From assembly GCF_026210795.1 (NCBI RefSeq), contig NC_089457.1, positions 248,001 to 312,000 on the forward strand: a DNA stretch of 64,000 nucleotides. Reading direction: 5' to 3'. The translations under genes were made by a program, and so were the position numbers. Positions within the stretch are counted from its first letter, which is position 1. Every line of letters starts with the position of its first letter. Under the pieces are notes generated by a model. It searched no databases. It was not told the DNA's origin and saw only the letters and a list, made by a program, of their open reading frames with translations. Origin of the DNA: Rhizophagus irregularis (taxonomy: Eukaryota; Glomeromycota; Glomeromycetes; Glomerales; Glomeraceae). Positions 11,460-22,640 of this stretch are shown piece by piece.

Positions 11460-14400
11460 TGAAAAAAAGAAAAAAACTTGAAAGGTGAAGTAGCCGTTTA
11501 AAATCACCTTACCGAATTTCCATATGTCTAAAAGAGCCCAGAATAACGTTAAAAATGTTTAATTACGTAAATAATAAAATACTTTTTTATAAAAGTTTTG
11601 AATTTTTTATTTTAAAACTAACCTGAAAATCTGATATACGTTAAATTCCTTAATTTCCATTCGTTTCTACAAATTGGAGATGATTTTCCTATAAAAAAAA
11701 AGAAAAAATGTTAAAATAACTTTGTTTTTTAAGTTTCGAGTTTTAAAAATCGAAACATTACCTGTAGGATGGCAAATTGAAGCTAATTTTTCTACAAAAT
11801 AAATAATAAAAATAAACATTTTTTATTAAGTTTCGTCAAAAAGTTTTAAAAATCGAAACTTTACTTGCGGGATTCTAGTATTCAAATTGGAGCTGATTTC
11901 CCTGCAAAAAAAATAATAATTAAAATAAACTTTTTTTATTAAGTTTTGAAAATATGAAACTTTACCTATAGGATTGGCTAAATCGGAGCCAATTTCCTAT
12001 AAAAAAATATAAAAAATGTTAAAATTAACATTTTTTTATTAAGTTTTAAAAATACGAAACTTTACCTGTAGATTTAGCCAAATCAGAGCCCTGCACTTTG
12101 GTGTTTTGGACCTACAAAGTGTTCTGAATCTACAAAATTAAGAACAAATGTTAGTTAACGTTCGTTAAAATAAAATAAACAAAAAAATTTTTTTCAAAGT
12201 TTCACTTTCAAAATACTGCCCGAAAAGCCAAAAACCTAAAAAAAAAGAAAATTGAAACGTTAATTAATGTTTCATTCAAATAAAAAAACAAAAAAAAATA
12301 CGGAATTTTGAAGAGATACCTTCAAAATTCCATCCAGATATACAGAAACTGGAAATTCGAAACCTAAAAAAGAGAGAAAATTGAAATGTTAGTTAACGTT
12401 TTGTTCAAATAAAAAAAGAAAAAAAAATCAGAATTTTGAAGAGATACCTTCAAAATTCTATTTAGACATCTGAAAAACCTAAAAAAAAGAGAGAAAATCA
12501 AAATGTTAGTCAACGTTTCATTCAAATAAAAAAAGAAAAAAAAATTAGAATTTCAAAGAAATACCTTTGAAATTCCATTCAAACATCCGAAAAACCTAAA
12601 AATAAGAAATAATCAAAATGTTAGTCAACGTTTTGTTCAAATAAAAAAATAAAAAAAAAATTCTAAATAAGAACAAACATTAGTAACGTTTGTTAGATAA
12701 ATTAATGAAATATTTTGAAGTATTACCTTCAAAATGTCATGTTGAAATCATCCTGAAACCTAATTGAGAAGATTTTGGCGTTCATCACATATCAGAGCCA
12801 ATTTCCTACAAAAAAAATAAAAAAACATTTAAAATAAATGTTTTTTATTAAGTTTTGAAAAAAAAACTTCAAAACTTTACTTGTAGAATTGGTATTCCAA
12901 ATCAGAGCTGATTCCTACAAAAAAAATATAAAAAACGTCAAAATAACATTTTTTTTTAAGTTTCGTAAAGTTAATTCAAAACTTACATGGAAATCTGGTA
13001 TCCAAATCTCGAAACTGATTTCCTACAAAAAAAATAAAAAAACATTTAAAATAAGTGTTTTTTATTAAGTTTCGAAAAAAAACTTCAAAACTTTACTTGT
13101 AAAATTGGTATCCCAAATCAGAGCTGATTCCTACAAAAAAAATACAAAAAACGTCAAAATAATGTTTTTTTTAACAACTAGTACGCATGTAATACCCTAA
13201 TTTTTGTTATTATGATTAATATAATAAAAATTGTGACACAGCTTACTTATTGAATATATAGTATATATATATTAAAATCGGTTAAATTAATTTTAATTGG
13301 TTAAAATTGATTATTTTTAAATTGTAATTCCGGCCAAAATTTTCTTAATTCTGGCCAAATCCATAATTCCGGCCTAAATTTAATTAAATTTAGAAAAATA
13401 CATGTCAAATGTAACATTATATTTATATAATATAACACTTTAATTTAAAAAGCAAAATAAACTTATTGATCATTTCTACAGATTTATCAAAAAAAAATTC
13501 ATTACTCAAACTGAGTTTTCAAGTTGGATCTTCATTTTAAATTAATGTTTTTTTATATTACAAATAAAAGAAAATAAAGTTTCGAAAATCTATACCATTA
13601 CGTAAAATATCAATAGCTTCACGAATATCAAACGAAAATTAACAAAATTCAATACACAATTATTTTCGATCCCACTGAACAATTCACACTTAATACACAA
13701 AGGCGATTCTCTTATAACCAAAATAACTAAATTACGCTCTGAATGTATTAAATGAATAGATAATAAATGAACGTTAATATTTCCATAAGTACTGATTAAA
13801 AACTTATGAAAATTGAAATACATATGGAATCGACCTCATTGAATAATTATCACTTAATACACAAAGGTGATTATCTTATGACCAAAGTGTCTAAATTACG
13901 TTCTGAAGTAACTGATTGTGTGCAAAAAATTGAAATTAATTGTGTTATGAATAACATCAGTAGCTTCATAAATATTGGCTAACATTTCGTATAAATTGAA
14001 ATTCAAGTAGTTTCGACCTCGCTGAACAATTTTCACTTAATAAACAAAGGCGATTTGCTTATGAATAAAATGCCTAAATATGCTCTAAAATTACTAAACA
14101 GAAAAAAAACAAATTTAAAGTTAGCATTGTTATAAAAATACAAATAACTTAACAAACTATTAAATGAAATTTAATGAAAATTGAGTTGCAAGTAGTTTTG
14201 ATATCGCTGAACAATTTTTACTTAATATATAAAGGTGATATGTTTATGTCAAAATTGCTAAAACTACTACTTTAAAAAAATTTGCGTACTTAAGAAATAA
14301 TATAAAATTTTGATTTTTTAAAGTTTATGCAAAATCTGTTTGAATAACCAATATTGGAAGCTTAGAAAAACTTTCTTTTCTCGCAAAATTACATATATTT

Positions 14401-15310
14401 CTGTTGTTAAAACTACATTTTTCTTCTTACCTTTAAAAGGATCTCAAAAAAAATGTGTTTTTTAAAATAAACTTCATGTATATGTAAAAAAAAATTATTA
14501 GTAAAACGAAAAACTAATTTAAGAAACTGATAGAGCACATGATAATCTATTAAATTACTTTATTTGGTATAGTGTTGTATATTATAATTGATGATTAATT
14601 GTTAAATGATGTAATTCAATTATAGTTACACAAAATTTTATTATTATAAAATTGATCTCTACGTTACACTGCGCGATAACTGTTAAGTTTGTAAAGTTAA
14701 TTCAAAACTTACATGGAAATCCAGTATCCAAATCTCGAAACCAATTTCCTACAAAAAAAAATATATAAAAAAATGTTTGAAATAAACGTTTTTTATTAAG
14801 TTTCGAAAAAAAAACTTCAAGACTTTACTTGTAGGATTGGTATCCAAATCGGAGCTGATTCCTACAAAAAAAAATATAAAAAATAATAAAAAACGTTAAA
14901 TTTAAACGTTTTTTATTAATTTTTTTCAAAAAGTTTCAAAAATCGAAACTTTACCTGCAGGATTCCGGTATCCAAATTGGAGTTGATTTTCCTGCAAAAA
15001 AATATAAAAAAATAATAACGTTAAATTTAAACATTTTTTATTAATTTTTTTCAAAAAGTTTTGAAAATCAAAACTTTACCTGCAGAATTCTGGTATCCAA
15101 TTTGGAGCTGATTTCCCTGCAAAAAAAAGTAATAAAAATAATAAAAAAATGTTATATTTAAACATTTTTTTATTAAGCTTTGTAAAGTTTTGAAAAACTT
15201 ACATGAGAATTCAGTATTCCAAAGTTCAAAGAAATTAATTAAAAAAAAAATACAAAGTTTTATAACTTTACGAAACTTACAATAAACCCATTCCTTCAAA
15301 AACAATATCT
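11460..15310 (-). other. Minus-strand short-exon array M1
   Basis: Read on the minus strand, about 15 units alternate a 31-45 nt exon-like block with an intron-like block of roughly 65-90 nt. Introns begin GTAAAG, GTATCT or GTATTT and end in a T-tract plus TTTTTAG or TTTTGCAG; a GTTAACTAAC-like branch motif is present in several. Exon-like blocks form families: one includes AATCAGCTCC and GGATACCAGAATTC (15.1-14.8 kb and 13.1-11.6 kb), another ends GAATTTTGAAG (12.6-12.3 kb). Donors at 12.30, 12.43 and 12.55 kb sit in perfect 11-bp inverted repeats. Exon lengths are not consistently divisible by three and several frames contain stops, so a present-day protein is uncertain. The array is interrupted by a TTAA-flanked element at 13175-14682. 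Confidence 0.6.
13175..14682. mobile_element. 1.5-kb TTAA-flanked element (piggyBac-like), non-coding
   Basis: Inserted at TTAA with TTAA on both sides (13171-13174 and 14683-14686). The undisturbed sequence is seen in the paralogous unit near 12960. Ends CAACTAGTACGCATG and, inverted, CAGTTATCGCGCAGTG are similar. TTAA duplication is the hallmark of piggyBac elements. Inside are about four degenerate copies of an 80-180 bp unit (CACTTAATACACAAAGG, then CTAAATTACGCTCTGAA) at about 13660, 13840, 14020 and 14200; a related single copy occurs near 25125-25200. No transposase is visible. Confidence 0.7.
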
Positions 15311-16152
15311 TGTCCGTTTGGCTTCAATTTGTTCAGAAGAAAGTGTAAAAAAAAAGATTATCTAAATCGAATAAAAATCTGCAAACTGCAGATTATATTA
15401 ATAGTTTCAGAAGGAATCTTAAGAAAATATTTAGTAAAATGTTTCCTAAAGAAAAAAAATAAAATTTTAAAGAAAAAACTTTGAAATCATAATTTTAAAT
15501 TGTATAAATTAAAAACTTGAAATATGCTTATTTAAACTTTAATAGTCGATTGTAATAAAATAAACTGCTAATATCAGAAATTTGAAAATAGATTTTGGGA
15601 AATAATAAGTCAAAATTAAGCCAATCAAAACTTGACATATTTTCAAATTGCCTAGTGTTATTTTTTTATGAATTTTGAATCAATCGGCATACTAGTGAAA
15701 TTTTTTTTTTTTTATGTTTCAAGTATAGCTGGTCAGATTTTTTTAAAATTTTTGATAAGTATTTTATACCAATCAGCTATAAATCAAATATGATGATTTT
15801 TGCTGAATTTTTATGGAATTTTAATAATGTGTTGATTTTTCACAAATCAGATGTGCTGATTTGCAGTATTGGTTGATTTTTAGTCTGATTTTTGGCCAAT
15901 TTTCAATATGACCAATTTTTTGATTTTGACCGGTAAAATTTTTATTGAATTGTCAATTTTCCATAAATCAGAAGTGCATATTTGAATATTGGACAAATTT
16001 TAGATTGATTTGCCATTTTGTCTAATTTTTTTTGATTTCAATCAGCGTCAATCAACCGTCAATCAAATATGATGATTTTTTGCTGAATTTTTATTGAATT
16101 TTTATTTAATTGTCAATTTTCTATAAATTTGAAGTATATATTTGAATATTGG
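15311..16152. other. Transition region and CACTA subterminal repeats
   Basis: 15311-15600 is AT-rich without recognisable content. From about 15600 to 16152 the sequence is diverged copies of the roughly 170-bp subterminal repeat (CAAATATGATGATTTTTGCT, ATTTGAATATTGG) that also makes up 22640-23198 and 34230-34910. The run is cut at 16153 by a nested element and resumes at 22641. Confidence 0.6.
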
Positions 16153-17447
16153 CATCGGGAAATGTTTTAAGATGCAGAACTGCAGAGATCTGTAAAATTA
16201 GCAGATCTTCGCATTTTTTATGTGAATTTATGCAGAAGTCTGCAATTTTGCAGATCTCTATTTTTTAATTTTTACAAAATTTTGCAATAATCAGATTTCA
16301 GCTTTTTTTTATGTGAATTTATGCAAAAGTCTGTGATTTTGCAGATTTCAGCTTTTTTTTATGTCAGAATATCAATTTGATTTGCGATTTTATCACACAA
16401 TTAACTTTTAACACTTAAACTTTAACTTTTAAACTTTGATTAAAACTTGATTTATTATCTAAATAATTTTTTTTATAACACTTTTTAAATTTTACAAGAC
16501 TTTAAAGAAAAAATAATTTTTCTACACTTTTTACTAAAGAAAAAACTTTACAAAATAATTTTTTCTACCACTCTTCAAAGAAAAAATTTTATGACTTTAA
16601 ATAAATAATTCTTTCCATAATACTTTTTAAAAAAATAATCTGTTAAAGATTCCAAAGAAAAAAATTTTGTTAAAATTTTTATTATTAAGCTTCGAAGTTT
16701 GTCAGAGAAATTTTTTTATTTAAAAAAAAAATTTATTTACAAGGTTTGGGCAAATTCATCCAATATTTGGCACATAATCTGCAACATGCATATTGGACTA
16801 AAAAGACATTGAACTTCATTATCTCCTACTTTCATAAAAAACATTTTACTTTGTAAGCAGAAATACTCCATTTCAAAGGTATTTATTTCTTCAAATTTTT
16901 TTTATTAATATTATTTAACAAACGTTAAACATTCATTTTATTAGTCCAGAACACCAAAGGTATATTCCAGACTCTCCATTTTTGATGGTAACCTTTGAAA
17001 TTTGTATTTTTCTTTTTGTTTCAAGTTCAGGACTCCCATTTCGAAAGTTACCTTCAAGAAAAATGTTATTCTTATTAATTTTAACGTTCATTTATTAAGT
17101 TCTGAATGCTGAAGTATAGCTCTGGATAGTGCTCTACACGAGCCAAGCTGGCTCATGAGCTGGCTCAAGCTTTTCAAGCTGAGCCAAGCCAAGCCATGAT
17201 TAAATTGGCTTGGTGGCTCACGAGCCAGCTTGGAAGAGCTCAAGCCAGTTATTAGGCTCAGCTTAAAAAGCTTGAGCCTGTAACAGACTTGGCTCAAAAA
17301 GCTCGAGCTGGCTCATGAGCCAAACGAGCTATATATAAAAAATGTTGCGAAACGTTTTTATATAATAATGCATGCATAAACGAAACGTTTTCGCAACTTT
17401 TTTTCATTGTTTATTAAAGAACGTTGCAAAAACGTTTATTTAAGTTT

Positions 17448-18770
17448 TTACATGTAAAATTGAAAAAAAAACGCCGAAACTAATGATTCTGGCGTTTTTA
17501 CATGTAAAATTGAAAAAAAATGCTGGAACCAGTGTTGTACATGGGACATGTCCCGCCAAAATTTTAATGTCCCGGACATTGTCCCGTCTCTGTCCCGTCC
17601 ACGTCCCGTCCAAAAATTGTCCAAGTTTACAATTTGTCTTATCAAGACAACACCTAATAATGGGCTATAATTTATAATTACGATCACGTGATTTTAATGT
17701 CCCAATGTCCCAGACATTGCTAAAATCTTTGGACGTGTCCCAGACTGTCCCGTCCTGTTCCATCTATGGACATGTCCCGTCCCTATGACAACACTGGCCG
17801 GAACTAATGATTCTGGCATTTTTACATGTAAAATTGAAAAAAAATGCCAGAACTAATGATTCCGGCGTTTTTACATGTAAAATTGAAAAAAAATGCCAGA
17901 ACTAATGATTCCAGCGTTTTTACATGTAAAATTGAAAAAAAAATGCCAGAACTAATAATTCCGGCGTTTTTACGTAAAATTGAAAAAAATGCCAGAACTG
18001 AATCATTCTCGGCGTTTTTACACGTAAAATTAAAAAGAAACTGCCGGAACTAATAACATTCTGGCGTTTTTACATAAAATCAAAAAAAAATGCCAAAACT
18101 ATCAGTTTCAGCGTTTTTACATGTAAAATCAAAAAGAAAAATGCTGGAACTAATGATTCCGGCGTTTTTATATGTAAAATCGAAAAAAAATGCTGAAACT
18201 AATAGTTTTGGCGTTTTTACATGTAAAATCAAAAAGAAAAATACTGGAACTAATTATTCCGGCATTTTTACATGTAAAATCGAAAAAAAATGCTGAAACT
18301 ATCCGTTTCGGCATTTTTACATGTAAAATTAAAAGAAATATGCCGAAACTATCAGTTTTGGCATTTTTACATGTAAAACCAAAAAGAAATACGCTGGAAC
18401 CAATTATTCCGGTGCTTTTACATGTAAAATCGAAAAAAATGCTGAAACTATCAGTTTCGGCATTTTTACATGTAAAACCAAAAGGAAATACGCCAGAACC
18501 AATTATTCTGGTGCTTTTACATGTAAAATCAAAAAAAAAATGCCGAAACTATCAGTTTTGGCGTTTTTATATGTAAAATTAAAAGAAAAACACTGAAACT
18601 ATCAGTTTCAGCATTTTTACATGTAAAACCAAAAGGAAATACGTCGGAACTAATTATTCTGGCGCTTTTACATGTAAAATCGAAAAAAAATGCCAAAACT
18701 ATCAGTTTCGGCGTTTTTACATGTAAAATCAAAAGGAAAAATGCCGAAACAAATAGTTTTGGCGTTTTAT
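17448..18770. repeat. About 59-bp minisatellite, roughly 18 units
   Basis: Units run TTTTTACATGTAAAATTGAA, then poly-A, then TGCCAGAACTAATGATTCCG and GCG. Each unit contains the palindrome-like TTTTACATGTAAAA and an imperfect inverted pair around the unit join. Variation among units is mainly CCGGAAC, CCAGAAC and CTGGAAC, consistent with CpG decay. Open frames here are by-products of the repeat. Confidence 0.9.
17530..17796. mobile_element. 267-bp hAT-type MITE inside the minisatellite
   Basis: Starts CAGTGTTGTACATGGGACAT and ends CCCTATGACAACACTG, inverted copies of one another, with 8-bp flanks GCTGGAAC and GCCGGAAC. The interior is rich in GTCCCG and contains ATCACGTGAT. It is the youngest of four nested layers at this spot. 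Confidence 0.88.
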
Positions 18771-20249
18771 ATAAATATAAAAGTAAAAAACGTTTTGCAA
18801 CGTTTTTTTTAATAATTTAAAGTAAAAACGTTGCGAAAACGTTTTTATGATAAAGCTTGAGCCAGCTCGAGCTCAGCTTGGCTCAAGCCAGGATTTTCAT
18901 GGCTCAGCTTGGCTCAAACTGAGCTGAGCCAAGATTTTTTGTGGCTCGGCTCATTTCAGGCTTGCTTGGTGCAGATCTTCAAGCCGAGCCAAGCCAGACT
19001 GTAGCTTGGCTCGAGCCGGCTCATGTAGAGCACTAGCTCTGGACTTTATTTTAATAGTTGAAGTTGAAACTTCGGTAAATATTTTTATTTTTTAAGTTTT
19101 GAACGCTGAAGTACAGCTCTGGACTTCATTTTCAAAGGTAAAAACCTTCAAAATTTTTTTTTATATTTAATTTTAATAAACGTAACTAACGTTCATTTTT
19201 CATGTTTTTAGGTCCTGAGCACTGAAGAACAGCTCTGAATGTTTATTTTGAATGTAAAGTTTACCTTTAAAATATTTTTTTAATTTTATTTTAACGAATG
19301 TTAATTAACATTTGTTTTTGCGTTTTATAGGTCCTGGACATCAAAGAATGGCTCTGGACTCTTATTTCAGAGGTAAAGGCCTTTGAATAACTTTATTTAT
19401 TTAACGAACGTTGCAAACGTTCATTTCTATTATTTTTTAGGTCCTGGACGCCAAAGTACGACTTTGGACATTTATTTCAAAAGTAAAGTTCACCTTCAAA
19501 ATATTTTTTTAATTTTATTTCAACAAATGTTAATTAACGTTTATTTTTACGTTTTATAGGTCTTAGACGCTAAAGAATGGCTCTGAACTCTTATTTCAAA
19601 GGTAAAACCTTTACTTTCAAATTTTTTTTTATATTTTTGTTTAATAAACGTTGCTAATATTCGTTTTTCATGTTTTTAGGTTCTGGATGCCGAAGAATAG
19701 CTCTGGACTTTTATTTCGTAGGTAAAAATCTTCAAAATATTTTTTTTATATTTTAACTTTAACGAACGTTAGTTACGTTTATTTTTGTATTTTATAGGTC
19801 CTGACGCCAAAAAATGGTTCCAGACTCTTATTTTGAAGATAAATCTTTGAAATTTTTTTTTATATTTATATTTTAGCGAACGTTACAAAATGTTCATTAT
19901 TTTTTTTTTAGGTCCAGAATGCTGAAGGTATATTCCAGACCCATTTGAAAGTTCTATTTGAAGGTAAAACTTTCAAATTATTTCTTTTAATTAATTTATT
20001 AGTGAAACGTTTATAGCATTTTGTTTCTTTTTTTTCAGGTAAAGGAAGCTGAAACAAGTTCTGAACTTTCATATCAAAGGTAAAATAAACTTTCGAAAAA
20101 TTAATTTTTTTTTTTAATTAATTTATTGACGAAACGTTTTTAACATTTCATCTCTTTTTTTTAGGCAAGGGAATTTGAAACAAAGGTAAAACCTTCAAAA
20201 AAAATTAATTTTTTTAATATTTTTATTTAGCGAAATGTTAATTAACGTT

Positions 20250-20505
20250 CACTGGTAAAAAAATGGTCTATCCTACACATATCCTACACATATCTTACAT
20301 ATATCGGGTACTCAAAATGTACATATCATACATATATCGGGTACTTATATATATAGTATACCTATCAGGTACCTGATATATGTATGATATATATATTAGT
20401 ACCCGATATGTGTATGATATGTGTATTATTTGTGTATAATTTTCTATATTTTAAGTACCCAATATGTGTAAGATATGTGTAGGATAAATCATTTTTTTAT
20501 CAGTG
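20250..20505. mobile_element. 256-bp CACTG-ended MITE
   Basis: Ends CACTGGTAAAAAAATGGTCT and, inverted, CACTGATAAAAAAATGATTT, with 3-bp duplication GTT (20247-20249, 20506-20508), as for CACTA-type elements. The interior alternates ATATGTGTA and GGGTACT motifs. It interrupts an intron-like block of array P1. Confidence 0.85.
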
Positions 20506-22640
20506 GTTTCATCCTTTTTTTTAGGCAAGGAATCTAAAACCGAGTTTCAAACTCCCATATCGAAGGTAAGACCTTTCGAAAAAATTAATTTTTTTTAATA
20601 TTTTTATTTAGCAAAACATTAACAAATGTTTTGTCTTTTTTTTAGCCAAGAAAATCCAAAACTGAGTTCTGGACTCCTATATCAAAATTAAAACCCTTAG
20701 AAAATTTTATTTTTTTTAATATTTTTATTAACAAACATTAACTAATATTCGTGTTTTTTTTTTTAGGCAAGAGAATCTGAAAATGAGTTCTGCACTCCCA
20801 TATCGAAGGTAAAACCTTCGAAATTTTTTTTCTTTTTTATTTATTGATGAATGTAACTAACGTTTATACTATTTCCTTTTTTTTAGATAAAATAAGCTGA
20901 AAACTTAAACTCCTATATGAAGGTTTTCCCATACGAAGGTAAAACCTTTGTAAAAAAAATTTTTTTTTATTTAATTTATTAACAAATGTTAATTAACGTT
21001 CGTATTACTTTTTTTTTAAGCAAAGGAATCCGAAAATGAATTCTGGGCTCCTATATCGAAGGTAAAACCTTCAAAATTTTTTTCTTTTTTATTTAAACAA
21101 ACGTTAACTAACGTTCGTATTTTATTTTTTTTTAGGTAAAGGAAGCCGAAAACAAGTTTGGTCTCCAATATCGAAGGTGAAACCTTTGAAAAAAAATTTT
21201 TTTAATAATTTTACTTAATAAAATGTTTTCTAACGTTCATTTTTGTATTTTGTAGGAATATGGCTCTCCAGACGCTCCTGAACAGAATTTTGAAGGTAAC
21301 CTTTAAAATTCTGTTTTTTTTTGTTTTATTTAAATGAAACATTAGCTAACATTTCATTTTTCTTTTTTTTATAGGTTTTGGTACTTCAAAGTTCCCGAAA
21401 TGGATAAATGGTAAGTTTCGCAACTCTCGTTGCGAAACTTTAAAATTTTTTTTTTTTAAAGAACATTTCTAACATTCTTTATCTATTTTTTTGTAGGTTT
21501 CAGTACTCAATATTCCCGAAACTTTAACATGATAAGTTTCACAAATGTTGCAATATCGCAAAACTTGAATTTGAATTTTTTGGTTTTTTTCGTTAAAAAC
21601 ATTATACTAACGTTTTTTAATATTTTTTTGCAGGTTCAGTATTCCAAAGGTTCTGAAAGGCTAAAGGGTAAGCTTCGCAATGTTTCATTGCGAAACTTAA
21701 TTTGATAACCAATTAATTCATTTTTGTTGCTTTTTTTTATTTTTATAAAAGAACGTTTTTAACGTTCTTTCTTCTTTATATAGGAACGCTGGGCTTTTTT
21801 AAACGAACTAGACTTGGAGATTTTTTCAGGATTTCAAAGGTATTTATCTTCGAAATTAATTTTTTTTAATGTTTAACAAAATGTTTACTAACGTTTCATT
21901 TGTCTTTTCTTTTCCTTTTTGCAGGTTTACGGCTTTTGAACAGAATTTCAAAGGTAAAATTCCTTTGAAATTCTTTCATGTTTTTTAATTTGCGAAATAT
22001 TTACTAACGTTTCAGTTGTTTTTTTCTGTAGGGTTTTTTTTCTGGCTCCTAGACAATAGAATTTGAAGGTATATCTTCAAAATTCTTTATAATTTTTTTT
22101 TATTCTTTTTTAACAAACGTTCTACTAACATTCATTTTTCTTTATTTTTCAGATCTTGAGATTTCATGTCAAACATTTCGAAAATAATAACTTTGAAATG
22201 ATTTTCTTATTTCTAACAAACATCTCCGATTTTCTATTTTATTTGTTGTTTATTAGAATCGAATCAACTGGAATAATGTCCAAACCATTAATAACATGTA
22301 AATTATAGTGGAACTTTAGCTATTAGTGCATTAATAAAATAGTGTAGTAAAGTGATAAATTTGTAATGCATTTAATTAATAAATTGATGTTGGATAATGC
22401 TAAAATAAATAACAATCAAAATTTGTACAATTTATTATTCTGATAATTTTCACAGATTTTTATTTTGTAAAATATGCGCAGAATTTAATAATAAAAATCT
22501 GCGCAGAACTTTATTATTTATAAATTTGCGCAGTTTTTTATTGGATTTTTCCTCTGATGTTTTGCGCCAGGGTATAAGATCTGTGCAGAAATAATTTCTG
22601 AAAATCTGCGCAGATCTGGTCCCTAAAAAATTTTCTGATG

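Larger units (their letters stand above)
17127..19035. mobile_element. 1.9-kb hAT-type element filled by a minisatellite
   Basis: Inverted ends TAGTGCTCTACACGAGCC and GGCTCATGTAGAGCACTA. Perfect 8-bp duplication GCTCTGGA at 17119-17126 and 19036-19043, and a TIR that starts TAGTG, fitting hAT. Subterminal regions repeat GAGCCAAGC and GAGCTGGCTC words on both sides; the core is a 59-bp minisatellite. The insertion splits one exon-like block of array P1. Confidence 0.9.
16862..22190 (+). other. Plus-strand short-exon array P1, about 28 units
   Basis: Outside the insertions at 17127-19035 and 20250-20505, exon-like blocks of mostly 41-42 nt alternate with introns of about 65-75 nt. A clear unit: block 21021-21061, intron 21062-21135 (donor GTAAAACC, branch-like GTTAACTAACGTTC with its A 24 nt before the AG, then a T-tract and TTTAG), block 21136-21176. 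Two block families dominate: GTCCTGGACGCCAAAG-type (19.2-19.8 kb) and GCAAGAGAATCTGAAAATGA-type (20.0-21.2 kb). A 42-nt block would encode 14 residues such as ARESENEFCTPISK. Several blocks are 41 nt or contain stops, so the array may be a decayed gene, non-coding, or edited by alternative splicing. Many donors lie in inverted repeats. Confidence 0.65.
16153..22640. mobile_element. Nested TIR element carrying the plus-strand short-exon array
   Basis: Inverted ends CATCGGGAAATGTTTTAAGA and (inverted) CATCAGAAAATTTTTTAGGG sit exactly where a subterminal CACTA repeat is split (ATATTGG before, GGGTAAATTTTAGG after). The duplication is only 2-3 bp and ambiguous. Both ends hold runs of GCAGATCT-like words (16170-16360 and 22440-22615), a subterminal repeat pattern like that of CACTA elements. 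No transposase is seen; the interior is the array at 16862-22190 plus two later insertions. Confidence 0.65.

Noticed and set aside
13590-13823. 77-codon minus-strand frame
   Set aside because: Lies across the degenerate internal repeats of the TTAA-flanked element; the equivalent frame is broken in the other units.
17844-18732. Open frames of 67-128 codons with repeated VFTCKI- or AFLHVK-type units
   Set aside because: Products of the 59-bp minisatellite inside the hAT-type element; frames occur on both strands and shift between units.
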